From Thauera sedimentorum (lineage in GTDB: Bacteria; Pseudomonadota; Gammaproteobacteria; Burkholderiales; Rhodocyclaceae), in NCBI RefSeq assembly GCF_014489115.1, contig NZ_JACTAH010000002.1, positions 1,160,586-1,224,585 of the forward strand: DNA of 64,000 bases, read 5' to 3'. The notes beneath the pieces were generated by a model. That model did no database searches. It was not told the origin of the DNA and worked only from the letters and a program-made list of their open reading frames with translations. The translations under genes were made by a program, and so were the position numbers. How positions within the stretch are numbered: position 1 is the first letter of the stretch; each line of letters starts with the position of its first letter. Shown in pieces: positions 1-10,892 of this stretch.

Positions 1-185
1 GCTTCCAGAACTACGAGACGGTGGCCGGCTTCCTGATGTACATGCTGCGCAAGGTGCCCAAGCGCACCGACTTCGTCGAGTACGCCGGCTACAAGTTCGA
101 GGTGGTGGACATCGACAGCTACCGCATCGACCAGGTGCTGGTGACGCGGGTCGGGGCGAGCGATCCTGGGGTGACGGGTTCGTAG
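1..185 (+). CDS. C-terminal end of a CorC/HlyC-type (CBS/DUF21) membrane protein, partial
   Basis: The open frame enters from the left edge, with its first full codon at position 3, and ends at TAG 183-185. The roughly 60 visible residues include TVAGFLMYMLRKVPK, YKFEVVDID and RIDQVLVTR. These match the CorC_HlyC (transporter-associated) domain that closes hemolysin-C/CorC family proteins, which are linked to divalent-cation efflux. The membrane DUF21 and CBS domains would lie upstream, outside the window. The stop codon lies inside the conserved start of a REP-like repeat (GTAGGAGCGG), so the repeat has shaped the C-terminus or landed exactly at it. The family call rests on a short tail, so the exact member cannot be named. 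Confidence 0.7.
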   Translation, partial: FQNYETVAGFLMYMLRKVPKRTDFVEYAGYKFEVVDIDSYRIDQVLVTRVGASDPGVTGS

Positions 186-253
186 GAGCGGCCTTGGCCG
201 CGATGCGGCCTACGGGGCAATGACCGCCGCATCGCGGGCAAGCCCGCTCCTAC
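182..253. repeat. REPIN-like inverted pair of REP elements (copy A)
   Basis: The left arm GTAGGAGCGGCCTTGGCCGC (182-201) continues as GATGCGG. The right arm is its inverted partner with the GGGCTTGCCC variant, CCGCATCGCGGGCAAGCCCG, ending CTCCTAC at 253. Each arm is itself a small palindrome. The same unit recurs near 10.1, 10.8, 13.8, 18.5 and 30.9 kb. The element separates two genes, and its first bases supply the stop codon of the upstream gene. Confidence 0.85.
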
Positions 254-277
254 GCCAGGGAACGGCGGCCGGGGCGG

Positions 278-949
278 TTACGCGGCGCGATTCCTGGCTT
301 CGGCGATGCGCGCCAGGGCCGCGCGGCCGCTGCTGATGTGTTCGCGCATGCGCAGTTCCGCCCCGTCGGCGTCGCGAGCGAGCAGGGCGTCGAGGATGGC
401 GCGATGTTCGGCCAGCGACTGCTCCAGCCGGCCTTCCGAGAACAGCGAATGGTGGCGCGACAGCTTGATGACCTTGCGCAGGTCGGTGATCACCTGCAGC
501 AGCCAGCGGTTGTCGGCGATCTCCTGCAGGGTGTGGTGGAAGGCCTGGTTGGCCTCGAAGAAGCCGTTGATGTCGCCCGATTCCGCGGCCGCTTCCAGGT
601 CGGCATGGATGCGCTTGAGGCGGGTGAGTTCCGCTTCGCTGGCGCGCTGCGCGGTTTCCTTGGCGCACTGGCCTTCGAGCAGCGCCATCACCGTGAACAC
701 TTCGTCCAGGTCGCGTTCGGAGATCTCGGTGACGTAGCAGCCGCGCCGCGGCTTGAGCGTCACCAGGCCTTCCGAGGCCAGCACCTTGAGCGCCTCGCGC
801 AAGGGCGTGCGCGAGATGCCGTACTGCTCGGCCAGCGCCTGCTCGTCCACCCAGGTGCCGGGCGGCAGCTCGTGCGAGAAGATGCGTTGTCGCAGTCTTT
901 CGGCGACTTCCTGGTAGAGCGCCAGGGGCGCGATGCGCGATGGAGTCAT
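278..949 (-). CDS. GntR-family (FadR/FCD subfamily) transcriptional regulator
   Basis: This is a 223-residue DNA-binding regulator. An N-terminal winged helix (about residues 8-75, with [22 protein letters not shown]) is followed by an all-helical FCD ligand domain. The metal-ligand positions of that domain are visible as N134, H138, H182 and H204. I start at ATG 949 ([15 protein letters not shown]) because the longer in-frame extension to 1018 is Pro-rich and unlike the family. The gene diverges from the methylmalonyl-CoA mutase/propionyl-CoA carboxylase operon. A palindrome, CATAATTATG, sits between the two genes and recurs before the epimerase gene at 10.7 kb. FCD regulators usually respond to organic acids or acyl-CoAs. 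I infer that it controls propionate/methylmalonyl-CoA genes, but ligand and sign of regulation are unknown. Confidence 0.9.
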   Translation of the reverse strand: MTPSRIAPLALYQEVAERLRQRIFSHELPPGTWVDEQALAEQYGISRTPLREALKVLASEGLVTLKPRRGCYVTEISERDLDEVFTVMALLEGQCAKETAQRASEAELTRLKRIHADLEAAAESGDINGFFEANQAFHHTLQEIADNRWLLQVITDLRKVIKLSRHHSLFSEGRLEQSLAEHRAILDALLARDADGAELRMREHISSGRAALARIAEARNRAA

Positions 950-1297
950 GGGCGGTGTCGGTGTGCGGATGGGCGCCGGGGTGGGCGGAAGATAGACCCA
1001 AAGTGGGCCGGGCGCCACCCCATTGCATTCATAATTATGGATAAAGTATTATTCGCTCACTGCAACAAGTCAACTTTCCCAGCGCGGCGTAGCATGGGAG
1101 GTTTCGCGCCCGTAAGGCGCGCGAAACGTGGAGAGGGGCTGCGCCGCGCGCCGGGGCGTCGGCGACCGCCCGTAGCATCTGCTGCGGGCGGTCTCGTCGT
1201 CGCGCATCCGGCAGAAAACGGGTCGGGCCACGCCCGCCGCAACATACATATATCGCCATGCCGCCCGCGGGCGGCACACGTGTCAGAGAGGGTCGTC
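950..1297. promoter_or_regulatory. Divergent control region between gntR and the mutase operon
   Basis: This 348-base stretch has no convincing gene. Reading right it holds an AT-rich promoter/operator (1023-1052), a hairpin with arms GTTTCGCG and CGCGAAAC (1101-1127), and a second, longer hairpin (1164-1193) with a 9-bp outer stem GACCGCCCG/CGGGCGGTC and an inner AGCA/TGCT. Neither hairpin is followed by a T-run, so they look like leader structure and not terminators. I searched for cobalamin-riboswitch conserved boxes and did not recognise any. The leader from the inferred promoter to the mutase ATG would be about 240 nt. Confidence 0.6.
1023..1052 (+). promoter_or_regulatory. Candidate sigma-70 promoter with palindromic operator for the mutase operon
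   Basis: TTGCAT (1023-1028) and TATTAT (1047-1052) are 18 bases apart and resemble -35 and -10 boxes. The perfect 10-bp palindrome CATAATTATG (1030-1039) fills the spacer, a position suited to repression. The surrounding ATTCATAATTATGG (1027-1040) is repeated exactly at 10696-10709. I infer that the adjacent GntR protein binds here. Confidence 0.55.
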
Positions 1298-3463
1298 ATG
1301 TCCAACGCCAATCAGCCCACCTATCCGCAGCCGGATCTCGAAGCCTGGAACAAGGCCGCGTCCAAGCATGCGCCGGAGGGCAAGGTCGAGAATCTGAACT
1401 GGATCACCCCGGAAGGGCTGACCGTCAAGCCGCTGTACACCCAGGCGGATACCGCCGACCTGCCGCATGCGGACACCCTGCCGGGCTTCGAGCCCTTCCT
1501 GCGCGGGCCGCAGCCGACCATGTACGCGGTCAAGCCGTGGACCATCCGCCAGTACGCCGGCTTCTCCACCGCGGAAGAATCCAACGCCTTCTACCGCAAG
1601 GCGCTCGCCGCCGGCGGCCAGGGCGTGTCGGTGGCCTTCGACCTGGCCACCCACCGCGGCTACGACTCCGACCACCCGCGGGTCACCGGCGACGTCGGCA
1701 AGGCCGGCGTGGCGATCGATTCGGTGGAGGACATGAAGATCCTCTTCGACGGCATCCCGCTGGACAAGATCTCGGTGTCGATGACCATGAACGGCGCGGT
1801 GCTGCCCATCCTGGCCGGCTACATCATCGCCGCCGAGGAGCAGGGCGTCAGCCAGGACAAGCTCTCGGGCACGATCCAGAACGACATCCTGAAAGAGTTC
1901 ATGGTGCGGAACACCTACATCTATCCGCCCACCCCGTCGATGAAGATCATCGCCGACATCTTCGGCTACACCGCGCAGCACATGCCGAAGTTCAACAGCA
2001 TCTCGATCTCCGGCTATCACATCCAGGAAGCGGGCGCGAACCAGGCCATCGAGCTGGCCTTCACGCTGGCCGACGGTCTGGAATACGTGCGCACCGGCAT
2101 CGCCAGCGGCATGGACGTCGACACCTTCGCCGGCCGCCTGTCCTTCTTCTGGGCGGTGGGGATGAACTTCTACCTCGAGATCGCCAAGATGCGCGCCGCG
2201 CGTCTGCTGTGGTGGCGGATCATGAAGCAGTTCAACCCCAAGAACCCGAAGTCGATGATGCTGCGCACCCACTCGCAGACCTCGGGCTGGTCGCTGACCG
2301 AGCAGGATCCCTACAACAACGTCATCCGCACCACCATCGAGGCGATGGCGGCGGTGTTCGGCGGCACCCAGTCGCTGCACACCAACGCGCTGGACGAGGC
2401 GATCGCGCTGCCCACCGAGTTCTCCGCCCGCATCGCGCGCAACACCCAGATCATCATCCAGGAAGAGACCCACATCTGTAACGTGGTCGACCCCTGGGCC
2501 GGCTCCTACATGATGGAGAAGCTTACCCAGGACATGGCCGACAAGGCCTGGGCGCTGATCGAGGAGATCGAGGCCATGGGCGGCATGACCAAGGCGGTCG
2601 AGTCCGGCTGGGCCAAGATGAAGGTCGAGGAGTGCGCCGCCGAGAAACAGGCGCGCATCGACTCGGGCAAGGACGTCATCGTCGGCGTGAACAAGTACAA
2701 GCTCGCCAAGGAAGACCCGATCGAGATCCTCGACATCGACAACCATGCGGTGCGCGAGTCGCAGATCGCCCGTCTGGCCAAGGTACGCGCCAGCCGCGAC
2801 AATGCCGCGGTGCAGGCGGCGCTCGATGCGCTGACCCGCTGCGCCGAGACCGGCGAGGGCAATCTGCTCGACCTCAGCGTCAAGGCCATCCGCCTGCGCG
2901 CCACCGTGGGCGAGGTGTCCGACGCGCTGGAGAAGGTCTTCGGCCGCTACCGTGCCAACCCGCAAGCCGTGTCCGGCGTCTATGGAGCCGTGGTGGAAAA
3001 CGACAGCGACTGGAAGGAACTGAAGGCCGAAATCGAGGCGTTTGTGGCCGAAGAGGGCCGCCGCCCGCGCATCATGATCGCCAAGCTCGGCCAGGACGGC
3101 CACGACCGCGGCGCCAAGGTGGTGGCCTCGGCCTTCGCCGACCTGGGCTTCGACATCGACATCGGCCCGCTCTTCCAGACCCCGGAAGAGGCCGCCCGCC
3201 ACGCGGTGGAGAACGACGTGCATGCGGTGGGCTGCTCCAGCCTGGCCGCCGGCCACAAGACCCTGGTACCGCAGATCGTCGGCGAGCTGAAGAAGCTCGG
3301 CGCCGACGACATCATCGTCTTCGTCGGCGGGGTGATCCCGGCGCAGGACTACGACGCGCTGTACGCCGCGGGCGCCAAGGGCATCTTCGGGCCGGGTACG
3401 CCCATCCCCAAGGCCGCCCGCGAGGTGCTCAAGCAGATCCGCGCCGCCAAGGCCGGCGCCTGA
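1298..3463 (+). CDS. scpA: Methylmalonyl-CoA mutase (B12-dependent, single-chain)
   Basis: This 721-residue enzyme interconverts (R)-methylmalonyl-CoA and succinyl-CoA with adenosylcobalamin, the last step of propionyl-CoA entry into the TCA cycle. The N-terminal two thirds is the TIM-barrel substrate domain, with [33 protein letters not shown] and the RTHSQTSGW segment. The C-terminal B12 domain carries DxHxxG as D600-G-H602-D-R-G605, where H602 is the lower axial cobalt ligand. Length and continuity match the homodimeric ScpA/MUT type and not the MutA/MutB heterodimer. I start at ATG 1298 ([12 protein letters not shown]) after AGAGAGGG; the frame is open much further upstream but that part is unlike the family. 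The G-protein chaperone gene begins 7 bases after the stop, so they are one operon. Confidence 0.97.
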   Translation: MSNANQPTYPQPDLEAWNKAASKHAPEGKVENLNWITPEGLTVKPLYTQADTADLPHADTLPGFEPFLRGPQPTMYAVKPWTIRQYAGFSTAEESNAFYRKALAAGGQGVSVAFDLATHRGYDSDHPRVTGDVGKAGVAIDSVEDMKILFDGIPLDKISVSMTMNGAVLPILAGYIIAAEEQGVSQDKLSGTIQNDILKEFMVRNTYIYPPTPSMKIIADIFGYTAQHMPKFNSISISGYHIQEAGANQAIELAFTLADGLEYVRTGIASGMDVDTFAGRLSFFWAVGMNFYLEIAKMRAARLLWWRIMKQFNPKNPKSMMLRTHSQTSGWSLTEQDPYNNVIRTTIEAMAAVFGGTQSLHTNALDEAIALPTEFSARIARNTQIIIQEETHICNVVDPWAGSYMMEKLTQDMADKAWALIEEIEAMGGMTKAVESGWAKMKVEECAAEKQARIDSGKDVIVGVNKYKLAKEDPIEILDIDNHAVRESQIARLAKVRASRDNAAVQAALDALTRCAETGEGNLLDLSVKAIRLRATVGEVSDALEKVFGRYRANPQAVSGVYGAVVENDSDWKELKAEIEAFVAEEGRRPRIMIAKLGQDGHDRGAKVVASAFADLGFDIDIGPLFQTPEEAARHAVENDVHAVGCSSLAAGHKTLVPQIVGELKKLGADDIIVFVGGVIPAQDYDALYAAGAKGIFGPGTPIPKAAREVLKQIRAAKAGA

Positions 3464-3470
3464 GGCCAGG

Positions 3471-4475
3471 GTGTTGAACGGACCGCAGGCGCTGCCGCCG
3501 CAGCTGGATGCCGCCGACCAGGCCCTGGTCGACGGCGTCCGCGCGCGCCAGCTGCGCCCGCTTGCCAAGACCATCACCCTGATCGAATCGCAGCGTACCG
3601 ATCACCAGGCACGCGCGCACGCGGTGCTTGAAGCGCTGCTGCCGCACACCGGCGGCGCGATGCGGGTGGGCATCTCCGGCGTGCCCGGGGTGGGCAAGTC
3701 CACCTTTATCGAGGCGCTGGGCCTGTACCTCATCGAGCAGGGTCTGCGGGTGGCGGTGCTGGCGGTCGATCCGTCCTCCTCGCTCACCGGCGGCTCCATC
3801 CTCGGCGACAAGACGCGCATGGAGCTGCTCAGCCAGAACCCGGCGGCCTTCATCCGCCCCAGCCCCTCGGCGGGCAGCCTGGGCGGCGTGGCCGAGAAGA
3901 CGCGCGAGACCATGCTGGTGTGCGAGGCGGCCGGTTTCGACGTGATCATCGTCGAGACCGTGGGCGTGGGCCAGTCCGAGACCGCGGTCGCCAACATGAC
4001 CGACATCTTCTGCCTGCTGCAGCTGCCCAATGCCGGCGACGACCTGCAGGGCATCAAGAAAGGCATCATGGAACTGGCCGATCTGGTGGTGGTGAACAAG
4101 GCCGACATCGACGTTGCGGCCACCACCCGTGCGCAGGCCCAGCTCAAGACCGCGCTGCACATGCTGCGCCCGGCCAGCCCGAACTGGTCGCCCCCGGTGC
4201 TCACCCTGTCGGCGCTCAGGAAGCAGGGTATTGCCGACTTCTGGCGTACCGTGTGCGACTATCGCGCCACCATGAGCAAGAGCGGCGAATTCGACGCCAA
4301 GCGCCGCCACCAGGCCCTGGCCTGGATGTGGGACCTGATCGACGCCGGCCTGCGCGCCCGCTTCCGCAGCCATCCGCAGGTGCGGTCCGAGCTGCCGGAA
4401 CTGGCCGAGGCGGTGGAGCGCGGCGAGACCACGCCGTCGGCTGCCGCGCTGCGCCTGTTGCACCATCTGAACTGA
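3471..4475 (+). CDS. meaB: MeaB/ArgK-type GTPase, chaperone of methylmalonyl-CoA mutase
   Basis: This 334-residue G3E-family P-loop GTPase gates adenosylcobalamin delivery to the mutase and protects it from inactivation. The Walker A motif GVPGVGKS is at residues 70-77. Further visible motifs are VDPSSSLTGGSILGDKTRM (a switch region), VETVGVGQSE and the base-recognition NKAD around residues 204-208. The start is taken as GTG 3471, which keeps a 7-base gap to the mutase stop; the adjacent TTG is possible but less likely. The old name ArgK (arginine transport kinase) is a historical misassignment for this family. Its position between mutase and carboxylase supports the chaperone role. Confidence 0.95.
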   Translation: MLNGPQALPPQLDAADQALVDGVRARQLRPLAKTITLIESQRTDHQARAHAVLEALLPHTGGAMRVGISGVPGVGKSTFIEALGLYLIEQGLRVAVLAVDPSSSLTGGSILGDKTRMELLSQNPAAFIRPSPSAGSLGGVAEKTRETMLVCEAAGFDVIIVETVGVGQSETAVANMTDIFCLLQLPNAGDDLQGIKKGIMELADLVVVNKADIDVAATTRAQAQLKTALHMLRPASPNWSPPVLTLSALRKQGIADFWRTVCDYRATMSKSGEFDAKRRHQALAWMWDLIDAGLRARFRSHPQVRSELPELAEAVERGETTPSAAALRLLHHLN

Positions 4476-4493
4476 CGTAACGAGACACACACT

Positions 4494-4516
4494 TCCGGCA
4501 CGCGCGGCGTGCCGGA
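4494..4516 (+). other. Intercistronic 10-bp perfect hairpin between meaB and pccB
   Basis: TCCGGCACGC, loop GCG, then GCGTGCCGGA form a perfect 10-bp stem. No T-run follows. A strong ribosome site (AAGGAGGT, 4531-4538) lies just downstream, before ATG 4544. The hairpin may stabilise or process the mRNA, or weakly attenuate it. Function is inferred. Confidence 0.6.
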
Positions 4517-4543
4517 CAACCGGAAACTGTAAGGAGGTCATCA

Positions 4544-6076
<1,533 letters not shown>

Positions 6077-6098
6077 GCCCAGGGGAGGAAAACCGAAC

Positions 6099-8090
6099 AT
6101 GTTCAAGAAGATTCTGATTGCGAACCGGGGCGAGATCGCCTGCCGGGTGATCAAGACCGCCCGCAAGATGGGCATCCAGACTGTCGCCGTGTATTCAGAG
6201 GCGGACCGCGACGCGCTGCATGTGGACCTCGCCGACGAGGCGGTGTGCATCGGCCCGGCGCCGTCCAAGGAGTCCTACCTGGTCATGGACCGCATCATCG
6301 CCGCCTGCAAGCAGACCGGCGCCGAGGCGGTGCACCCGGGCTACGGCTTCCTGTCGGAGAACGCCGAGTTCTCGCGCCGTCTGGAAGAGGAAGGCATCAA
6401 GTTCATCGGCCCCAAGCATTACTCGGTGGCCAAGATGGGCGACAAGATCGAGTCCAAGAAGCTCGCCATCGAAGCCCAGGTCAACACCATTCCGGGCTAC
6501 AACGACCCGATCGCCGGCCCCGAGCAGGCGGTGGAGATCGCCAAGGGCATCGGCTATCCGGTGATGATCAAGGCCTCCGCCGGCGGCGGCGGCAAGGGCC
6601 TGCGTGTGGCCTACAACGACAAGGAGGCCTTCGAGGGCTTTTCCTCCTGCGTCAATGAAGCGCGCAACTCCTTCGGCGACGACCGCGTGTTCATCGAGAA
6701 GTACGTGCTCGAGCCGCGCCACATCGAGATCCAGGTGCTGGGCGATTCCCACGGCAACTACGTGTACCTGAACGAGCGTGACTGCTCGATCCAGCGTCGC
6801 CACCAGAAGGTCATCGAGGAGGCGCCGAGCCCCTTCGTCGACCCCGAGATGCGCAAGGCCATGGGCGAGCAGGCCGTGGCGCTGGCGCGTGCGGTGAACT
6901 ACGAGTCGGCCGGCACGGTCGAGTTCGTGGTCTCCGGTGCGACCAAGGAGTTCTACTTCCTGGAGATGAACACCCGTCTGCAGGTGGAGCACCCGGTCAC
7001 CGAGCTGATCACCGGCCTCGACCTGGTGGAGCAGATGATCCGCGTGGCAGCGGGCGAGAAACTGACCATCAGCCAGGCCGACGTCAAGATCAACGGCTGG
7101 GCGATGGAGTGCCGCATCAACGCGGAAGATCCCTTCCGCGGCTTCCTGCCCTCCACCGGCCGCCTGGTCAAGTTCCAGCCGCCGGCCGAGATCGACGGCC
7201 AGGTGCGGGTGGATACCGGCGTGTATGACGGCGGCGAGATCTCGATGTACTACGACTCGATGATCGCCAAGCTGATCACCCACGGCGCCAACCGCGATCA
7301 AGCCATCGAGCGCATGCGCGAGGCCCTCAACGCCTTCGTGATCCGCGGGATCAGCTCCAACATCCCCTTCCAGGCCGCGCTGATGCAGCACCCGCGCTTC
7401 ATGTCCGGCATCTTCGACACCAGCTTCATCGCCAAGGAATACCCGCAGGGCTTCGACGCCTCGCTGGTGCCGCACGACGATCCGCTGCTGTTCGTCACCG
7501 TGGCCGCCGCGCTGCACCGCGGCTTCGAGGACCGCGATGCGCAACTGTCCGGTCAGATGCCGGGCCACGAGCGCGTGGTCGGCGACGACTACACCGTGAT
7601 CCGTGGCGAGGAGCGCACCGTGGTGAACGTGGTGCCGGCTTCCGGCGGCTACGACGTCACCGTGGGCGGCGAGACCTTCGCGGTGCGTACCGAGTGGCAG
7701 TTCGGCGAGATCCTGGTGAACGGCACGGTCAACGGTCGTCCCTTCACCCTGCAGATGGAAAAGAACGGCCTCAAGTACCGCATGAACCACAACGGCACCC
7801 AGGCCACCTTGATGGTCATGAGCGCCCGCTGGGCCGAACTGCAGGCCTTGATGCCGGTGAAGCTGCCGCCGGACATGTCCAAGTTCCTGCTCTCGCCCAT
7901 GCCCGGCCTGCTGCGCGAGGTCGCCGTGGCCGAAGGCCAGGAAGTGAAGGCCGGCGAGAAGCTCGCGGTGATCGAAGCCATGAAGATGGAAAACGTCCTC
8001 AAGGCCGAGCAGGACGGCAAGGTGAAGAAGGTCGTCGCCAAGCCGGGCGCCAGCCTGGCGGTGGACGAGATCATCGTCGAGTTCGAGTAA
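6099..8090 (+). CDS. pccA: Propionyl-CoA carboxylase, biotin carboxylase/BCCP (alpha) subunit
   Basis: This 663-residue biotin-dependent subunit carboxylates its own biotin with ATP and bicarbonate. The biotin-carboxylase domain starts at once (FKKILIANRGEIACRVI). It includes the ATP-grasp glycine loop KASAGGGGKGLRV and the catalytic stretch FLEMNTRLQVEHPVTE. A linker (BT) domain follows. The C-terminal biotinyl domain carries EAMKMEN with K629 as the biotinylated lysine, about 35 residues from the end as usual. ATG 6099 follows AGGGGAGGAAAA; the frame is open upstream inside pccB but that part is a shadow. It is the last gene of the operon and is followed by a strong terminator. Confidence 0.97.
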   Translation: MFKKILIANRGEIACRVIKTARKMGIQTVAVYSEADRDALHVDLADEAVCIGPAPSKESYLVMDRIIAACKQTGAEAVHPGYGFLSENAEFSRRLEEEGIKFIGPKHYSVAKMGDKIESKKLAIEAQVNTIPGYNDPIAGPEQAVEIAKGIGYPVMIKASAGGGGKGLRVAYNDKEAFEGFSSCVNEARNSFGDDRVFIEKYVLEPRHIEIQVLGDSHGNYVYLNERDCSIQRRHQKVIEEAPSPFVDPEMRKAMGEQAVALARAVNYESAGTVEFVVSGATKEFYFLEMNTRLQVEHPVTELITGLDLVEQMIRVAAGEKLTISQADVKINGWAMECRINAEDPFRGFLPSTGRLVKFQPPAEIDGQVRVDTGVYDGGEISMYYDSMIAKLITHGANRDQAIERMREALNAFVIRGISSNIPFQAALMQHPRFMSGIFDTSFIAKEYPQGFDASLVPHDDPLLFVTVAAALHRGFEDRDAQLSGQMPGHERVVGDDYTVIRGEERTVVNVVPASGGYDVTVGGETFAVRTEWQFGEILVNGTVNGRPFTLQMEKNGLKYRMNHNGTQATLMVMSARWAELQALMPVKLPPDMSKFLLSPMPGLLREVAVAEGQEVKAGEKLAVIEAMKMENVLKAEQDGKVKKVVAKPGASLAVDEIIVEFE

Positions 8091-8161
8091 GCACCGACGG
8101 CAACTTTTTCGTTCGATGGGGAGGGAGACCCGCCGCTTGCGGCGGGTACCTGTCGAGGGAC

Positions 8162-8187
8162 GGGCCTGCGCAAGCAGGCCCTTTTTT
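8162..8187 (+). terminator. Intrinsic terminator of the propionyl-CoA operon
   Basis: GGGCCTGC, loop GCAA, then GCAGGCCC form a perfect 8-bp stem followed by six T's. It lies 72 bases after the pccA stop. Confidence 0.9.
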
Positions 8188-8294
8188 CATTCCAAGCCTG
8201 CAAGACAGGGGCGGCCCGCCCCCGGCGTGCCGCCTGCGTCTGACGGACCGGGGCCGCGAGCGGGCGAACTTTTCGGGCTCGCGTCCAGTCATAT

Positions 8295-8323
8295 TTGCAC
8301 AAAACAATCTGGTGCAATAAGAT
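8295..8323 (+). promoter_or_regulatory. Candidate promoter with overlapping dyads upstream of the KamA-like gene
   Basis: TTGCAC (8295-8300), a 17-base spacer and TAAGAT (8318-8323) resemble sigma-70 boxes. TTGCAC also pairs with GTGCAA (8312-8317), and CAATCT (8305-8310) with AGATTG (8320-8325), so a dimeric regulator could bind over the promoter. Transcription from here would give a leader of about 300 nt. Confidence 0.5.
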
Positions 8324-8335
8324 TGCGGCGCCATC

Positions 8336-8359
8336 GGTTGCCACCTTGCGGTGGCAACC
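8336..8359 (+). other. 10-bp hairpin at the start of the KamA-like gene leader
   Basis: GGTTGCCACC, loop TTGC, then GGTGGCAACC form a perfect stem without a T-run. It would lie at the very 5' end of the inferred transcript, where it could protect the RNA. Confidence 0.55.
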
Positions 8360-8634
8360 CCGACTAGAACAGCGGCGGGTCGCCTCTTCTTTCCGCGACA
8401 TCCCCAAGCACCGCCGCCCGCTGGCATCGGTCCAGCACCTGCTCCACGACTCAGCGCGGAGCCGGCAATACAACGAAGCGGGAGCCACAGGCTCCTGAAC
8501 TTTGCAGTGAGGAGCCCCGGCCGATGCGGCGCGGGCAGCTCATGGCGACAGCATTCCGGTGAACCAGTCCGTCCCGCGTGCCCTGCGCGCGGCGTGGCGG
8601 TGTCTGCGCCCCGGATGAACCAGAGGAGATGCAC

Positions 8635-10035
<1,401 letters not shown>

Positions 10036-10060
10036 GCAGGCTGGTCCTGCGGTTACGGAG

Positions 10061-10131
10061 GCAGGAGCGGGCTTGCCCGCAACAGGGCGTCCGTCTTCCG
10101 TAGTCCGCATCGCGGCCAAGGCCGCTCCTAC
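10061..10131. repeat. REPIN-like inverted pair (copy B)
   Basis: The left arm GCAGGAGCGGGCTTGCCCGC (10061-10080) is the GGGCTTGCCC variant. The right arm CCGCATCGCGGCCAAGGCCG, ending CTCCTAC at 10131, is the main variant. It lies 26 bases after the KamA-like gene. Confidence 0.85.
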
Positions 10132-10147
10132 GCTCGGTCGTCGTCGG

Positions 10148-10173
10148 GTAGGAGCGGCCTTGGCCGCGATCCG
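10148..10173 (+). repeat. Single REP element beside copy B
   Basis: GTAGGAGCGGCCTTGGCCGC (10148-10167) and GATCCG follow copy B by 16 bases, making a three-REP cluster. It ends 12 bases before the epimerase stop codon on the other strand. Confidence 0.8.
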
Positions 10174-10185
10174 TTTGTGGAGGCC

Positions 10186-10662
10186 TCAGCCCGCGAGCCG
10201 GGCAAAAGCCTCGACCACTTCGGGCGGCGCCTGCACCAGTTCGACCAGCACGCCTTCGCCGCCGATCGGGAACTCCTCGTTGCCCTTCGGGTGCAGGAAG
10301 GTGATGTCGTAGCCGGCCGCGCCGCGGCGGATGCCGCCGGGGGCGAAGCGCACGCCGTTGGCGCTGAGCCATTCCACCGCCTTGGGCAGGTCGTCCACCC
10401 ACAGGCCGACGTGGTTGAGCGGGGTGGTGTGCACCGCCGGCTTCTTCTCCGGGTCGAGCGGCTGCATCAGGTCGACCTCCACCTTGAACGGCCCCTTGCC
10501 CATCGCGCAGATATCCTCGTCCACGTTCTCGCGCTCGGAGACGAAGTTGCCGGTGACTTCCAGCCCCAGCATGTCCACCCACAGGGTGCGCAGCTTGTTC
10601 TTGCTGGGGCCGCCGATGGCGATCTGCTGGATGCCGAGGATCTTGAAGGGACGTGCGGACAT
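10186..10662 (-). CDS. mce: Methylmalonyl-CoA epimerase-like VOC-fold protein
   Basis: This 158-residue vicinal-oxygen-chelate protein most likely interconverts (S)- and (R)-methylmalonyl-CoA, linking the carboxylase to the mutase. Two beta-alpha-beta-beta-beta halves are visible. The second half has [10 protein letters not shown] (metal ligand H84), FLHPKGN, and [10 protein letters not shown] with the ligand E141. Compared with the Propionibacterium enzyme as I remember it, the first metal histidine is replaced by glutamine (Q13 in GIQQIAIGG). A good site, CAGGAG, lies seven bases before the ATG. The gene is 2 kb away from the carboxylase and on the other strand. It shares a 14-bp upstream sequence with the mutase operon, which supports the assignment. 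A different VOC lyase remains possible. Confidence 0.75.
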   Translation of the reverse strand: MSARPFKILGIQQIAIGGPSKNKLRTLWVDMLGLEVTGNFVSERENVDEDICAMGKGPFKVEVDLMQPLDPEKKPAVHTTPLNHVGLWVDDLPKAVEWLSANGVRFAPGGIRRGAAGYDITFLHPKGNEEFPIGGEGVLVELVQAPPEVVEAFARLAG

Positions 10663-10695
10663 GGGCGGACTCCTGAAAGCGAGTTTGGATTAAGA

Positions 10696-10709
10696 ATTCA
10701 TAATTATGG
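10696..10709 (-). promoter_or_regulatory. Second copy of the CATAATTATG operator, upstream of the epimerase gene
   Basis: ATTCATAATTATGG is identical to 1027-1040 and contains the perfect palindrome CATAATTATG (10699-10708). It lies 34 bases upstream of the epimerase start codon, where a regulator could block transcription. In GC-rich DNA an exact AT-rich 14-mer beside two genes of the same pathway is unlikely to be chance. Confidence 0.65.
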
Positions 10710-10765
10710 CAAAGCGGAGAGCCGTGCGCCACAAGCGGACGCCGCTGCGCGCTGTGCCATCCCAT

Positions 10766-10837
10766 GTAGGAGCGGCCTTGGCCGCGAGACCGCGGTTGTT
10801 TCCCCGGAGGCTGCATCGCGGCCAAGGCCGCGCCTAC
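10766..10837. repeat. REPIN-like inverted pair (copy C)
   Basis: GTAGGAGCGGCCTTGGCCGC (10766-10785) faces GCATCGCGGCCAAGGCCGCG, ending CCTAC at 10837. The right arm has GCGCC where other copies have GCTCC. It lies between the epimerase and the response regulator stop. Confidence 0.85.
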
Positions 10838-10892
10838 ACGGCGCCTGCGCTGTTGGTCCGGCGGCGCGGCACTGGCCGCGATCAAGGTTCAG

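Larger units (their letters stand above)
8091..8634. other. 544-base intergenic region between pccA and the KamA-like gene
   Basis: I see no convincing gene here; the short open frames have no ribosome site or recognisable protein. It holds an 8-bp hairpin (8128-8147), the pccA terminator (8162-8187), a candidate promoter over a dyad (8295-8323), a 10-bp hairpin (8336-8359) and then about 275 bases of GC-rich leader before ATG 8635. The leader repeats TGAACCAG (about 8560 and 8615). I do not recognise a known riboswitch class in it. Confidence 0.6.

Noticed and set aside
182..253. REPIN pairs read as intrinsic terminators
   Set aside because: They lack T-runs, occur upstream as well as downstream of genes, and repeat nearly identically at unrelated loci.
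950..1297. A cobalamin riboswitch upstream of the B12-dependent mutase
   Set aside because: The leader is structured, but I could not find the conserved B12-box or the other conserved segments of that class.
1283..3577. A 764-codon open frame on the minus strand opposite the mutase gene, and similar long antisense frames such as 21062-24763 and 60523-63885
   Set aside because: They mirror highly conserved genes and have His/Gly/Ala/Arg-rich low-complexity translations typical of GC-rich shadows. No ribosome sites or domains were seen.
8116..8498. Short open frames between pccA and the KamA-like gene (for example 8116-8367 and 8295-8498)
   Set aside because: They overlap a terminator or hairpins, have no Shine-Dalgarno sequence and no recognisable protein.
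8578..8634. A longer KamA-like protein starting at 8578
   Set aside because: The extra residues (MPCARRGGVCAPDEPEE) are unlike the family and the AGAGGA site points to ATG 8635.
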